Assembly (NCBI RefSeq): GCF_012489685.1
Contig: NC_080045.1
Span: forward strand, 63,829,557-63,893,556
Reading direction: 5' to 3'
DNA: 64,000 bases
Origin: Lotus japonicus
Lineage: Eukaryota; Streptophyta; Magnoliopsida; Fabales; Fabaceae
The notes beneath the pieces were generated by a model. It saw only the letters and a program-made list of their open reading frames with translations. It had not been told where the DNA came from and did not search any database. The position numbers were made by a program, and so were the translations under genes. This document shows, one piece after another, positions 47,028 to 59,418 of this stretch (its first letter is position 1; each line of letters opens with the position of its first letter).

Positions 47028-48365
47028 GGGCTCATCAATGACACCACGAATCAGAACTCCACCATGAAGTTGTTCTCGTCCTCCATTCCTCATACGCTCA
47101 TCAATATGATTCTTCAACAGGAAGATTCTGATCGAAGCTAAAAAGAAGATAAAACAGCACACACTTCAGAAAGAAGAGTTGTCAACAGAAGATCAAAACA
47201 CCTTCTATTAGAAGAGCAAGATCGTCTGATGAAGAAGAAGTAATCGTCTACAGAAGGAAAAAAGAAGAACTTGCAGAGGAGGATCATCCTCCAACTCAAG
47301 CCAGCCAATCAGAAGAAACTGTGTTAAGAGAAAGGAAACATATTTTCAAATGGAAAATATCTCTGACGACACAGTAGAAAGAGAGAGAGAGAGAGATCGA
47401 AGTGCATTGCTTCACACAACTATCAAATATGCACAATGACCAAGGGAAATCATTACAACTTTCAAACTCAGAGTTTTTAATTTCCTCCTTCTCTCTCACC
47501 TTGGGAATAGGATAAAAGCCTTCGTCTAACGACACATTTGCAGCTCATCCATTTTCCAAGGAAGAAGTCTCAAGACACTTTTTCCTACAACCATCGTCTA
47601 CACCAAAAAGGATATTCGTTGAAGATGAAGAGATGGCGCTGCTCACTGCCAGGCTACCTCTTCAAGTGGAACGCACCTCATTGTTTGATCGAAGAAGCTC
47701 CACAAGGAAGTCAGTCAAAGAAGTCTCGACATCTGCAGCTGCACGTGGCTGCTCCGGGATCAAGGCTAAAGGCACAACGCTCCCTCCATCAATGAGATTT
47801 TTGGTCACATCAACGGGTAATAGCTATGACCTATGCTTAAGCTTATTTCCCATTCCAAAACAATATGTCTGCATTGAGTTGTACCCCTTTCATCACAGTC
47901 CAATGTAACAATCATAATTCTGTGAAGATCATCTAACGGTTATATCTCTACTCACAGAAGACCTGGAGCTATAAATACTAAGACTTGAAGACTTTACAAG
48001 GTGGCTTTTGCAAGTCCAAACGCCAGACTTTTTGAATTGAATTGGGATTCAATCTGAATCAATCTGAACATCCTAACCAAGTTCTGTTCGCCATACGGTA
48101 TCTGAAGATCACATCTTTAATGTTTGGAGAAAACTCTAGAGACTGGAGTTCAAACGAAGACATCTTCGTCAGCCTCTACAACAAGGAGAAACACACTTAG
48201 AAGACAAATCTTTTCTTTTCTTCTTGTTGTAAAAAAAAAATCAAGTAATTCTATAATACTTTATTGTTCTTCGCACTCAATAATACTATTATCACCCTAG
48301 GATTGTAAAAGTAGGAGAAGTGGTCTTGAGAAAAATCACTTATGAGAAGTCCTTATAATACTAAA

Positions 48366-48720
48366 TGCCTGGAGAGGCAGTAAAGAATATTCAACTGCCT
48401 AGAGAGGCTGGAGCAAAAAATACTTGTAATTCCAAAGAAGTATTTGGATTCTCAATGCCTGGAGAGGTAGTTCATAAATAATACTCATTTTCCTGGAGAG
48501 GCAGGGACAAAATTAAACTCAATACGTGGAGAGGCAGGTTGTAAAAGTAATACTTGGCCTGGAGAGGCTTGAATAATACTCAACAGCCTGGAGAGACTGG
48601 AGCAAATAATACAAGGCCTGGAGAAGCGATAATACTCAATACCTGGTGATGCAGTTGCTATACAATACTCTTCTCTGAGGAGGCAAACTGAAGAATACCT
48701 GTAAGGAGAAGTCATTGGCA
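48366..48720. repeat. Degenerate minisatellite, TGCCTGGAGAGGCAG core
   Basis: About ten imperfect units of 30-50 bp with core (T/A)GCCTGGAGAGGC(A/T)G and spacers such as AATAATACTCAA. The core CCTGGAGAGG is partly palindromic. It lies in the transcribed half of the LTR-like element. Confidence 0.8.
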
Positions 48721-48846
48721 CTCAACCTTAGTGAAATTCTGGCTTTGTCGGGGACTTGACGTACCCCTATCGTTCTGGGGGCGAACCAGGATAAAAGTTT
48801 GTGTGTGATTGTCTTTCATTTATTTATGCTTATCCGCTGCACCAAA

Positions 48847-49822
48847 CGAATAAGAATATTCCTTTAAAATATGATATCACAAGTAACTAAGAAAGGCGAC
48901 TTGTTAGTGCAGGTCATCTCTTCATAAAAGAAAGAAATAACTGGTGAAAGTGAGATAACTTCAAATTGTAAATTCCTAAAATTAAAATAAAATAGTAAAC
49001 ACAAAAAATAACTATAATTTTATCCTTGCTTTTAAATAAACTCTATAAAATTAAAAGGTTTGAAAATAATTATTACTTGATTAATTTTCATGAATCGCGA
49101 TTAAATTCAAGTCAGGAAAATAATACTAAAATAGTAAGATGTAAGCGCGCGGTTAAGTAAATATGAGGAAAGTATTCCTTAAGGTATTTTCCGCCGTCGT
49201 GGCGCGAATAATATTAAATCACAAATACTTAATAAAATAGTACACATTGTCGTAAATTAAGGAAATTAAACAACTAAACAATATATCTAATCTCGGGTCT
49301 TACACAACTAAAGACTCTAATTAATAAACTAAAAAGTATATAAAACCTAAAAAAAAGATAAGAAAATAAAGGCAAAAATATCATATAAATTCCAATCAGC
49401 AGTGGCATTGCCACGTTTTAAATGAAGCTTGGGTTGGTTTTCTTTTCTTTTATTTAGTTTATTACAACTTCTCAACGGATTTTTTAAGTCCAGACATTTA
49501 GATCCCTACATTGTTTATTTCATATTTTGAATGATAACAATGTTTTCGAATATATTATAATATAACTATCTTAGCCAAAAATTTCTCTAAACTTCAATGT
49601 CTCACACGTTCAGGAAATATATGACTTACAAGTCTACTGGAAAAATAAGTCAAGAAGAAAGAAGAGCTTCAATGTCTATCACTTTGAAGATCTAAGTCTA
49701 GTCTGACGAAGGTTCAACGTCTGAAGTCTAAGTGTCAGCATCATGTCACTTGCTAAAGCTACGAAAGTCACATCATGCAACTGTTGTCATACATGTTACA
49801 TCATGCAACTGTTGCCAACTCC
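48847..49822. other. Intergenic AT-rich DNA
   Basis: No gene recognised. A GC block GTAAGCGCGCGGTTAAG near 49142 and direct repeats ACATCATGCAACTGTTG near 49769 and 49799, just before duplication unit B, are the only notable features. Confidence 0.4.
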
Positions 49823-51086
49823 AAACTTTCACTCAAAGAGGAAATATCTATTGCACAAAGCTCCTACCTACTTTGTGAATCACCTTTGTTGAAATATCTC
49901 TAACCAAAGTACATCAAATAGGCAAGAGCATTAAATCTAGAGCAGAGAGTCGTTGGGTCCTTAGACGGTCAAGTAACGAAAGAGTATAGACGCTCCAACG
50001 TGTGATTAATAATTAAAACTCTAAATAATATAAAGGACAATATTTAGGGTTATTAATAAAAATAATTTTTATTAATATGATGGTCAATCAATTTTACTTT
50101 TACTTATACTTATTTTATTTTATATTTTTTCTCAAGTTCTTATTAATAATTACAATAAAGTATAAATAATATTTATTTTTTAATATGAGATATTAGAAAA
50201 GAATTGGTTAAACCTTGGAAACATATAAATTGAAAATTTTGAAAATTTATTTTTATATAATGAATAATAAAAAGGGCTATCAATATAGTTTTTTTAATCA
50301 AAATGAATTCAACGCGGTTCTTAAACCTTCTTATTTGTTTTTTTGTTAACAACAAAAGAACTTATTTTATTGAATAAGGAAGATACATGAGAGCATCCCT
50401 CCCTTGAATAGGGAATACCTTAAAACCAAACCAACACACCATTCTCAACCATCCTCATGGCTAACCAACCTTCAAAATTGTGCCTCATTAAAATCTTCCT
50501 AAGAAAAATCCATTTGACTATTAATATAGTGAATCATGTATAGGTCAAGTCATATATTAATATTGATTGATATATATATATATATATATAATATTCTAAT
50601 ATAAATATTATGACAAATCAGTTATTAATTTGACTATGCATTAATGATAACATTCCTTTTGAAAATGATTTTATTAATTTTCTATTGATATATTTTATAA
50701 CTAAATATGACACTCCATTATCGAAAAAGTATAAAAAATAACAAGTATCAAGAAAATATTGGATGAAATTATTCTAATATATTATTTTACTAAATAAAAC
50801 AATATTAAATATTTTTAAAATACTTATATAATATATAAATTAGTTTCCATCACAACCTAATTTTATGCTATTATTATTATTATTATTAATATCATTTCTA
50901 CTTTATATACAAATGCATTATATAATTATATATGTATTTTTGACATTTAATATATTAAAATGGTAATATAATATCATATAATAAATTATAGAAATATATT
51001 TATTTATATAATATAAAAAAAATAGTAATATTTTATTTTACTTATTTTGTCTCTTATCTACACGTCATCTTACGTATGATCCAACA

Positions 51087-51095
51087 TATATATAA
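51087..51095 (+). promoter_or_regulatory. TATA box of DEFL copy 3
   Basis: TATATATAA, 46 bases before the ATG, with the same upstream ACGT-rich block as copy 2. Confidence 0.6.
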
Positions 51096-51140
51096 CGAGA
51101 AAAGCATAGAGGAAAAAAATAAAAGTTTAAATCGTTCAAA

Positions 51141-51613
51141 ATGAACGTGCGTAGGCATCCATCTTATATCTTAGTCTTATCTCTTGCTTTGGTTTTAGTG
51201 TCAGGTACGCAGTAAAAGATTTATTTTATTTAGCTTTCTGATGAACAACTTACCAACTCAAAGTCTAATATGATTCATGCTATAATTTTCTTATTTTTTT
51301 TTTCTATGATTCTATAATTTTCTTATCTTTTAATTAAAAAATTAAAATTTGTGTTGTTAAATGAGTTTTTATTGGGGAATCAGAATATTTCAGGGATAAG
51401 GGATTGATCTTTGGACCTCCCCCACCTCAACTCATATGTTCCCCATCTCTTACAACTTGAGATTTCATTCGATAGAAAAAATATGGAGGGTTGTTAGATG
51501 AGTCTGATTCAACATAGTTTTTTAAAAGTAGTTTATATTTTTATAAATTTGAATAGCTTATAACAACAATAAGTTCATCCTTTAAATATTTATACCATGT
51601 GGTTTAATATATA

Positions 51614-51646
<33 letters not shown>

Positions 51647-51886
51647 ATCTAAGAAACTAATATTTTGAATGATTTGAAGTTTAATTTTTTAATTAACTTT
51701 GTTCTTGGTATAGGACTAGCGATTAGCGCAGAAATTGATTTAGAGCCAGGACTGGCTGAATGCCTAGGAATTTGTGAAGATGGTCACAAATGCTTCCTAG
51801 AATGTGTCTCCCGTGGCCACTATAAAGGGGGAGGTTGTTATGGTGCCATAATTACTCCGGATCCGCAATGTTGCTGCCGTGGATAA
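51141..51886 (+). CDS. Defensin-like cysteine-rich secreted peptide (copy 3)
   Basis: Exon 1 51141-51204 and exon 2 51714-51886 with a 509 bp phase-1 intron (GTACGC...TATAG). The signal core is YILVLSLALVLVS. The mature part begins GLAISAEID: the extra Cys of copies 1 and 2 is Ser here, leaving exactly eight cysteines in C-x3-C-x5-C-x3-C-x10-C-x10-CCC, which probably marks the true disulfide set. Compared with copy 2, ten exon 2 residues differ but only one in the signal peptide. Intact frame and splice sites. The upstream region is free of the Tat element, so this copy may keep the ancestral promoter. Confidence 0.8.
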
Positions 51887-52789
51887 GGAGATATTTGTAC
51901 CTTTTAAATTTTATGTAATTGCAGCATAGACCCCTATAATAGGTGGTCAACATATTTAGTAGTTAAAGCTTCTTGAGTAAAATAAATTAACAATTTAAGT
52001 ATTTAACTAAAAGCCAAAAGCTAGTTGATTTCTTTATCGCACGATTAACATAAAAATATAAAATAATAAAAGAAAATATCATTATATATTTGTTTAAACA
52101 ATACATTATTGCTTTATTTAATATGAGAATTATATTTTTTATGTGAGAACATGAGAATAAATCATGACTGTTAGATCTAATCATGAATAATTTTGATTAA
52201 AATAATCTAGATGTAAAGTGGGTGTAGAATGGCTCCAACAACACATGATGATTTAGAATTATATATGAGAGACTACATGAAGCGGATCCATTGAAAAGTA
52301 ATACATCCCAACACCATTGTGGCATCCCCAATTGCTACCAGCTGGGATTTTAATCTTATGAATAATTTGAATATTTTTTTATAAATCAATCAATCAATAT
52401 CAATATATATTAGAAAAGAAGAACTTTCATAGTGACGTGTCAGCACCAGATTAATTCTTAGTGACGTGTCAGCACCAGATTAATTCTCATAAAAATTATT
52501 CCACGTGTCAATTTGTTAGAGGGTATAATTTTCAATTGATATATGTTTTAATTTTATATGTCAGCACCAGATTAATTCTCATAAAAATTATTCCACGTGT
52601 CAATTTGCTAGAGGGTATAATTTTCAATTGATATATGTTTTAATTTTAAATATTCTAAACTAATTAATTGATATTATTTTAGAAGATATAACTTTCAATT
52701 GATATATGTTTTAATTTTATATATTCTAAAATAATTGATTCATATTATTTTAAAAGATAAGATTTGGTCTTTTAATTTATTTTTAGAAT

Positions 52790-53460
52790 ATATTAATTAA
52801 TTTTTATTGAATTTTCGATTTTTTTATTAATTCGGGATTTTATGAGTTTTTATTGTGATTTGCTAGATTTTGTTAGTTTTATCTATTTTATTTAGTACCT
52901 TTTTTAATATTATATTTGATTGGGATTTATGTTGTTTATTTCTTAATTTTATTTTAATTTATCTTACTATTTATTTAATTTTAATTCCAGGAAATATTTT
53001 CTTTTATTTTATATTTATTTTTAGAGTATATTAATTAATTTTTCTTGAATTTTCGGATTTTTAATTAATTCAGGATTTTATAAGTTTTTATTATGATTTG
53101 CTAGATTTTGTAGTTTTTATCTATCTTTATTTAGTACCATTTTAAATATTAGATTTGATTAGGATTTAGGTTGTTTATTTCTTAATTTTATCTTATTATT
53201 TATTTAATTTTACGTCCGGGAAATATTTTATTTTATTTTACATTTATTGATAGAGTATAATAATTAATTTTTATTGAACTTTCATATTTTTATTTAATTC
53301 AGGATTTTATGATTTTTTATTGTGATTTGCTAGATTTTGTTAGTTTTTATCTATCTTTATTTAGTACATTTTTAAAGTTTAGATTTGATTATGATTTATG
53401 TTGTTTATTTCTTGATTTTATCTTAATTTATCTTATTATTTATTTAATTCTAATTCTAAG
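52790..53460 (+). repeat. Tandem array of about 215-235 bp AT-rich repeats
   Basis: Three imperfect units, each with GATTTGCTAGATTTTG, TTATTTAGTAC and GGTTGTTTATTTCTT. A single unit occurs at the same place in Helitron A (about 2920-3130), and partial units occur at 54700-54890. Confidence 0.75.
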
Positions 53461-56400
53461 AAAAGGGAGTTGATTTGGTGCTGAGGGTCCACAAAGCTAC
53501 CATGGACACGCAGAGATTTGATAGCTGCTATTTCTACCTCTGCCACATGTCGCGATCATGACAGAGGTATGCCGTAAGATGATGTTACGTGAAGTAGAGT
53601 CTATCATGTTGTGATTGATGATTTGTGTCATTTCAGTTTATCCTTTGTTCGTAATTTAATCATGAATTCTTAAATTTCACATATTTTGTGTGTTTTGATC
53701 CTAAAGTTTACAAATTTTTGCATAGACCCTTTAACGAATTATTATTGAAGACGCAATGTTTTGATTCTTATGTAATGTTTTTTCTATTGTTCTCCTTCCA
53801 CTTTTTTATTTTTTTTAAACCAGATTTTAGTATAGTTTGTAGAAATTCATGCGCGTGAAGCCATTCTAAACGAGATTTTGGTATAATTTATAAAAATTCA
53901 CGAAACTTAGGATAGCCTGAATTTATATTCATTTTTCAAATTTTGCTCCTTTTTATTCATCATGTTTGAGCTGTGTGTGTATAAGCATACTTTTTGCACT
54001 GTATGTGAATGATGCACAACTTACTATTTTTTTTTATGATGCACAGGTCAGTCAAATTGATGAAATTGAAGAGCTCATATTTAATCTTCATGAGTATGTT
54101 TAGCCCATTGTTAAGGTTGGTTCATGTTTTCCTCAAACTCATTAGTTTTGCATATAATCATGTTTTAGTATGTCAATTGGGTGACTTATCTTACTTTGCT
54201 GTATATATTTCCTTAAGTTCAATTTAAATTGATTGTTAGTATAAGTTCATTTGTGAAGTAACCACAATTATTTTGGGTGGGAGAATTTTTTTTTCCTCAC
54301 ATATATAGATAATTTGTTGGGGTGTGCACAATTGGGGCATTACACCATTTTTTGTTTCTTTTGACTGATATGCGTCTTTGATTTTTTGTTTCACAACGGT
54401 TCCACCCCAAGATTCACAAATACACTAGATACAATTCTTTCACCACAGTCCTTTTAAATTGGTGAAGGAGAGTTTTTTGTTCTTCAAGACTTCATTTTGG
54501 GTTTCTGTTTCAATCTTCTTCATGAATTGATTTTGTTCTTCAGCTAATTGTAAGATGTCATATGCTTCAAGGATTCATGTTTTTCTCTTCTTAATCAAAA
54601 GCAAAAAGGTTGAGGAAAAGAAAATCTTTTGGGGTGCGGAACATTCATTTATTGGAAAAAAATTACACGTGTCATTCTCAGGTTAATTCTCATAAAAAAA
54701 TACATTTTAAAATTTAAGATTTGATTAGGATTTAGGTTGTTTATTTCTTGATTTTATCTTAATTTATTTTTGATTTATTTTTAAAGTAAAAGAAATACAT
54801 TTTTAAATTTTAGATTTGATTAGGATTTAGGTGATTTATTTCTTGATTTTATCTTAATTTATTTTTTTATTTATTTTTTGAGTATTAATTAATATATCCC
54901 TAACTTTTTTTTAAGAAGAGTGAGTTTGAAAGCTATAGCTTAAGTTAATTTGTTAATATATTCCCAAATAATAATAATAATGATAATAACATATGTGTGC
55001 GGGTATGAGCCGGTTGGGTACTATAGTGCCCATATATACCCACTATTTTTTGTGGGTAATTACCTATACCCAACCTCATGCCCTTTTAGCGGTTTTTTAC
55101 CCTCCTCATTGTAAGACCCAAGATTTTAAGCTTAGGATCAGTGGAAGAGATTTCCATTTACGATTAGGGTTGATGTATTGTGAAGGGAAACCTGAACTAG
55201 AGTTTACCAAATGAAATAAATTTATGAAGGAGAAAGTTCAGGAAAAGTCAAAGGATTACATCATGATCGATAAAAGTTATAGTACGATCGTTTTACGCTT
55301 AAACCTAGGTCAGAAACCCTAGTATATAGCTAATTTTCACTTTTAGGCACGACGGAAGTTAATTCCAAAAATCTTCAGAGAAATGTTAGAACTTCTCTTT
55401 TTCCATATATCACAATCGTTTCGAGGCGAAACTCTAGGATCTACGAACGTCCGATTCCAATCATCGGAAGTTTGCCGAAACCGAAACCCTGGTATTTCAA
55501 AACCCTAGAATTTCTCGACAATGAAGACTTTATCTATTCAGAGTTTCAAATGAATATTCTACACGCGTACACCCATTTCTCTTGATGATTTCAATCTTTC
55601 TTCCGAAGGAAGTTTACTATTCCGACATTCGATGCAAAAAGCAACTTATCGGGTAAAATAGTTTTATACCGACTATGCATTAGTTGCCAAAAATACAAGG
55701 AGACCTCTTTATAGTTTTGGAATTCTTTTGCCAAAACATATCTATTAATTCACGGAGAATGACGCCGGAAAAATCAGATTCGCGAAACTTTCATTTTCCC
55801 GCGAATTTCCAACCTTTATATATAGCAAAGAAAGGAAGAAAAACTCAAATTTTCCTCCATTTTCTCTCCTCAAGGCCGCGAGTTCATCCAAGGAAGAAGG
55901 AAGAAGAATTTTCTTCATTACTTGCTTGATCGTTGATCCGTTAGTTGCTGCTTCAAGGTTTCGAGGTATAGTCGCTAATCCTTACCTCTGATCGCTTTTT
56001 CCATAGCTTTTCTGTAGACTTTTCTGAGCCGATAGTTTATGGGTTTTTGCAAAACTATCCTGAATCTTTCATTTCTGATTCTAAACCTCTTCTATATGTG
56101 CCCAAGATCACTTCTGCCGGATTAGATTTTCCGTTATGTCGCCGGAATTCCGCCGGAATCAATTTTAGCCTTAAATACCCATTTTTGGAGTTTTTGAGGT
56201 AAAGCTTCAACCTTTAGGCTAAAAACTATCGCCTTAGCTTAGTGTTAGTAGGATTAGTTGTCATAAACGTCGTTAGTAACGTCCCTGCAAAATTTGGTTA
56301 ATGGGATTTCAGTTTTGAAATTTCTAAGTTAAAAATCATGACCAAAATACCCCTGCGACAGTTTTTGATCCGATAATTTTTCCGAGTTCAGAATACCCTT

Positions 56401-57528
56401 AGTTACGGCTAATGAAAGCATAGGAACCAAGTTTGATCGAAGAAAAATCGAGCCCCACAATTGTGAAAAGTGGCCGAGCCCTATAGAGGAGGAGGGGGAA
56501 AATTCCTTTTCCGAAAACTTGTCCTTCCGCGCTAGATTATCGTACCTCGGAGTATGAACTACTTCGTGTAACCTTAGTGAGCATTGATAGCTTAGTTTCC
56601 GATAGAATTTGATAGAATTATGTGGTTTTTACTTTAAAGGTTCTTTTGAAGAATTTCCTGAAGATCAAGGAGCTCATTGTGAAGGAACGTTTGAGGAGAA
56701 CGCTGGAATAACTAGAGGTAAGGGCAACTTACCTTACTAGCTAATGCTTTAGGTGTCGACGAATTCGACTTGATTTATTGTTTATGCACTTGTTTGTGAT
56801 TGACTGGGAAAAGTTTTCTGAGGCTTCGGCTGACAATGTAGATGATTCATCTACTGAATGTTTTTGGAGACTGACTTACATGCTATGTGCTATGTGGGTA
56901 ATCTAGGATGTGTGGTGCATGCCTTATATGCTAAGTGCTATGTGGTTATTGCTTATTATGTTGATATATGACATGTTGATTGATGGTGCTGAGTTATTTA
57001 TGCTTTAGCAATGAGATCTGAGTTTCTGAATAGTGAGAATAGCGGGCAGGTTATGCCGATTTTATTTTGAGAGTTTTGAGAAAGTTCGATAGGACGAATG
57101 AGATTCGGGCCTTGTTATGGTGTTTATGGATCGAGACATTCTCTGGAGTCATTTGGGATTTGGAGATCCCGGGAACTTATAAGATTCGCGATAAGATTAA
57201 AAGGATCTCATTTTGTAAAGAAAACTCATAAGACATTAAACAACCTCTAAAATCTTCAAATAATGATAATAAACTCGAAAGGAAGCTTAGGATGATGATC
57301 TTAGTTTTGGAAAACGAGAAGTGTCGTCGGATCCAAGTGTTGAGAAAGTTGAGAAGTTTTGAGTATGTTGATACTCTTGTGCTGTGGGAGCAGTTATGTC
57401 GTTGGGCTATCCGAGGGATAAGACGGGAGACTGATAGTTTTCGAGTATGTCGATACTCTTTGCTCGCCGAGCAGTTTTTGACCATCGGATGGAGATGAGT
57501 CGGATGATTCGAGGAATCATCATGAGAT

Positions 57529-57604
57529 ACAGTTTATGCCTTCGGGTACAGTTTATGCCTTCGGGTACAGTTTATGCCTTCGGGTACAGTTTATACCTTC
57601 GGGT
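57529..57604. repeat. Four 19 bp tandem repeats
   Basis: ACAGTTTATGCCTTCGGGT four times in a row (the last with ATACC). Confidence 0.9.
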
Positions 57605-58007
57605 AATTCGGACTTCGACGAGGGATATGATCGACCGTGAGGTTAGGATCGACCTGTTGATTGTCGGGCATAGCGGAGGGAAAAGTCGACCCGCAGGGTT
57701 AGGACTGATCCGGCTATGTCAAGGTTGTAAGTGACACTCGGGGGTTATGGTCGACACAATGCCAGTGTTAGGACCGACTCAAACGTGCCCAGCCTATTCT
57801 TTCTTCGGGTAATTCGGACATCGACGGGGGATATGATCGACCGTGAGGTTAGGATCGACCTGTTGATTGTCGGGCATAGCGGAGGGAAAAGTCGACCCGC
57901 AGGGTTAGGACTGATCCGGCTATGTCAAGGTTGTAAGTGACACTCGGGGGTTATGGTCGACACAATGCCAGTGTTAGGACCGACTCAAACGTGCCCAGCC
58001 TATTCTT
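57598..58007. repeat. Two 205 bp tandem repeats in the solo LTR
   Basis: Units begin TTCGGGTAATTCGGAC and end GCCCAGCCTATTCTTTC. They are almost identical (ACTTCGACGAGGG versus ACATCGACGGGGG). The motif GGATCGACC / GTCGACCC recurs inside each unit. Confidence 0.88.
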
Positions 58008-59418
58008 TCTGGAACCGTCGAGAGTGACGTTGCATTGACATATCATGCACTCTAATTGTATCGTTATGTGTTTTGATGAGTTGATGTTGATAAACATCGT
58101 TATGTGTTTTGATGAGTAGATGTTGATAGATATCATATGTGCTTTGATGATTGAATTGTACTAGAGATTTGATAACATGCTATGTTTAAACCTTAGGGTA
58201 GACAATGCAGAACTTATATGTATATAGACAACATATATATATATACCCCTTATACTTTATCTGGTGTCTTGTATTCTCTATCCTATATTCCGTAAGTTGA
58301 CCCTTGCACGTGCTACCTGTGTTTGGGGGGCTATGTATGCCCTTTTTGTCAGATGTCGTTGGTGGATTCTTCCGTGATTCCTCGTCGTTCGGGGAAGACC
58401 CGGAGCGAAATGACTACTATTGAGCCTTCGACGTGGACCCGAACTTCATGCATGACCAGATGGGAGTCGATGATGGAAGTATGGGGGATGGGTGATTAGA
58501 GTCTATTAAGGTTGGGTGTTAGTGTCCTAGCTCTGACTTATTCTTATTTTTGAGGGCTTGTGTTGCTGACACTTGACCTAACATTTTGGGATTGTACATT
58601 TTGCCTACGGGCGTTACACTTTTCTACTTTCCGTCATTGGAGGTTACTCGTGACGAGGTCGCTATTTACAGCGGGGGATGCTATATATATTGTATATTAG
58701 TTCTGTTGCCTTTCGCATTTGGGTTTTATTTAATTCAGTCTTGTCTTAGTTATTATCGAAAAAAAAAAATATTCACGTTTTTCCGCATTAAGTTTACTTT
58801 TGGTTACTAAAGTGACGCCACCGAAATCGGGGTGTTACACTCATAGTGAGTATTTTTTGCGGGTACCCTATGATTTCGTGACCCATTGTCATCCCTAGAT
58901 TTAGATTTTGGCAAAGATTGATAGCTTCGTGTAATGACATTGAATTGTCTAAAGGTGGAGAGCTTCGAGTTGCTACCCACGTGAGTATAGGGACGAGTAT
59001 ATGTAATTTTTAAAAACGCGGGTATGGGGATGGTACTATAGTAACTACCCATTTTCATCCCTACTTAGTTGGAATAAACACAATAATGTTATATTTTATG
59101 ATTTATCTTAAACAATCATGATTTGTGCTACTATCACATTCATTTTTTTTAAAGATTAATATGTTGGTAATTTCTTATATCTATGATTTGTGTTATCGTC
59201 TTCATATTTACGGAGACTGTGAAACGAGTTCCCGTTGGTCTCAATTGGGCTTAGAAGAGAAGTCCTTATGTCCACTTTACTCATCAGTTCTGACTCTTAT
59301 ATTTCATTCGTTGTTTAATATATTTTTAATAATCAAAGTATTAATTGATGTATCAAATACAATAGACATATTCCCTGTGCAACGCGCGGGTAAAAAACAC
59401 TAGTAGTTCTAAAAAGAA

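Larger units (their letters stand above)
46711..48841 (+). mobile_element. LTR-like element (possible solo LTR) with captured gene fragment
   Basis: Candidate boundaries: TGCAGGGGATGAAG at the left and TTATCCGCTGCA at the right, with 5 bp inverted termini (TGCAG/CTGCA) and the 5 bp duplication CCAAA at 46706-46710 and 48842-48846. The right half looks like an LTR: TATA-like GCTATAAATACTAAG near 47970, a long leader, and a GT-rich end. The left half contains a receptor-kinase fragment. No reverse transcriptase. The left boundary is less certain than the right. Confidence 0.45.
55110..58839 (-). mobile_element. Tekay/Del-type solo LTR, 3730 bp
   Basis: Reverse-strand LTR: TGTAACACCCCGATTTCGGT to CTTGGGTCTTACA, the usual chromovirus (Tekay) ends. 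Perfect 5 bp target duplication CTCAT (55105-55109 and 58840-58844). No internal coding region. It carries two families of tandem repeats and lies inside Helitron B. Confidence 0.88.
52400..59403 (+). mobile_element. Non-autonomous Helitron B, 7004 bp, with nested solo LTR
   Basis: 5' TCAATATATATTAGAAAAG and 3' hairpin (CCTGTGC-AAC-GCGCGGG) with TAAAAAACACTAG, set between A (52399) and T (59404). Unit A has the empty region at about 36860. Termini match Helitron A but the contents differ: a long AT-rich repeat array (52790-53460), a small exon-like piece at 53460-53570 and a 3.7 kb Tekay-type solo LTR. No Rep/helicase. Without the LTR it is about 3.3 kb. Confidence 0.85.

Noticed and set aside
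47538..47908. Overlapping 85-91 codon frames
   Set aside because: They lie upstream of a TATA-like box in the LTR-like element, overlap in different frames and show no domain.
53460..53570. Possible captured exon in Helitron B
   Set aside because: Higher GC and a GT-like end, but too short and unmatched to call a gene.
57292..57940. ORFs in the Tekay solo LTR
   Set aside because: Created by tandem repeats lacking stops in one frame; the same peptide repeats because the DNA repeats.
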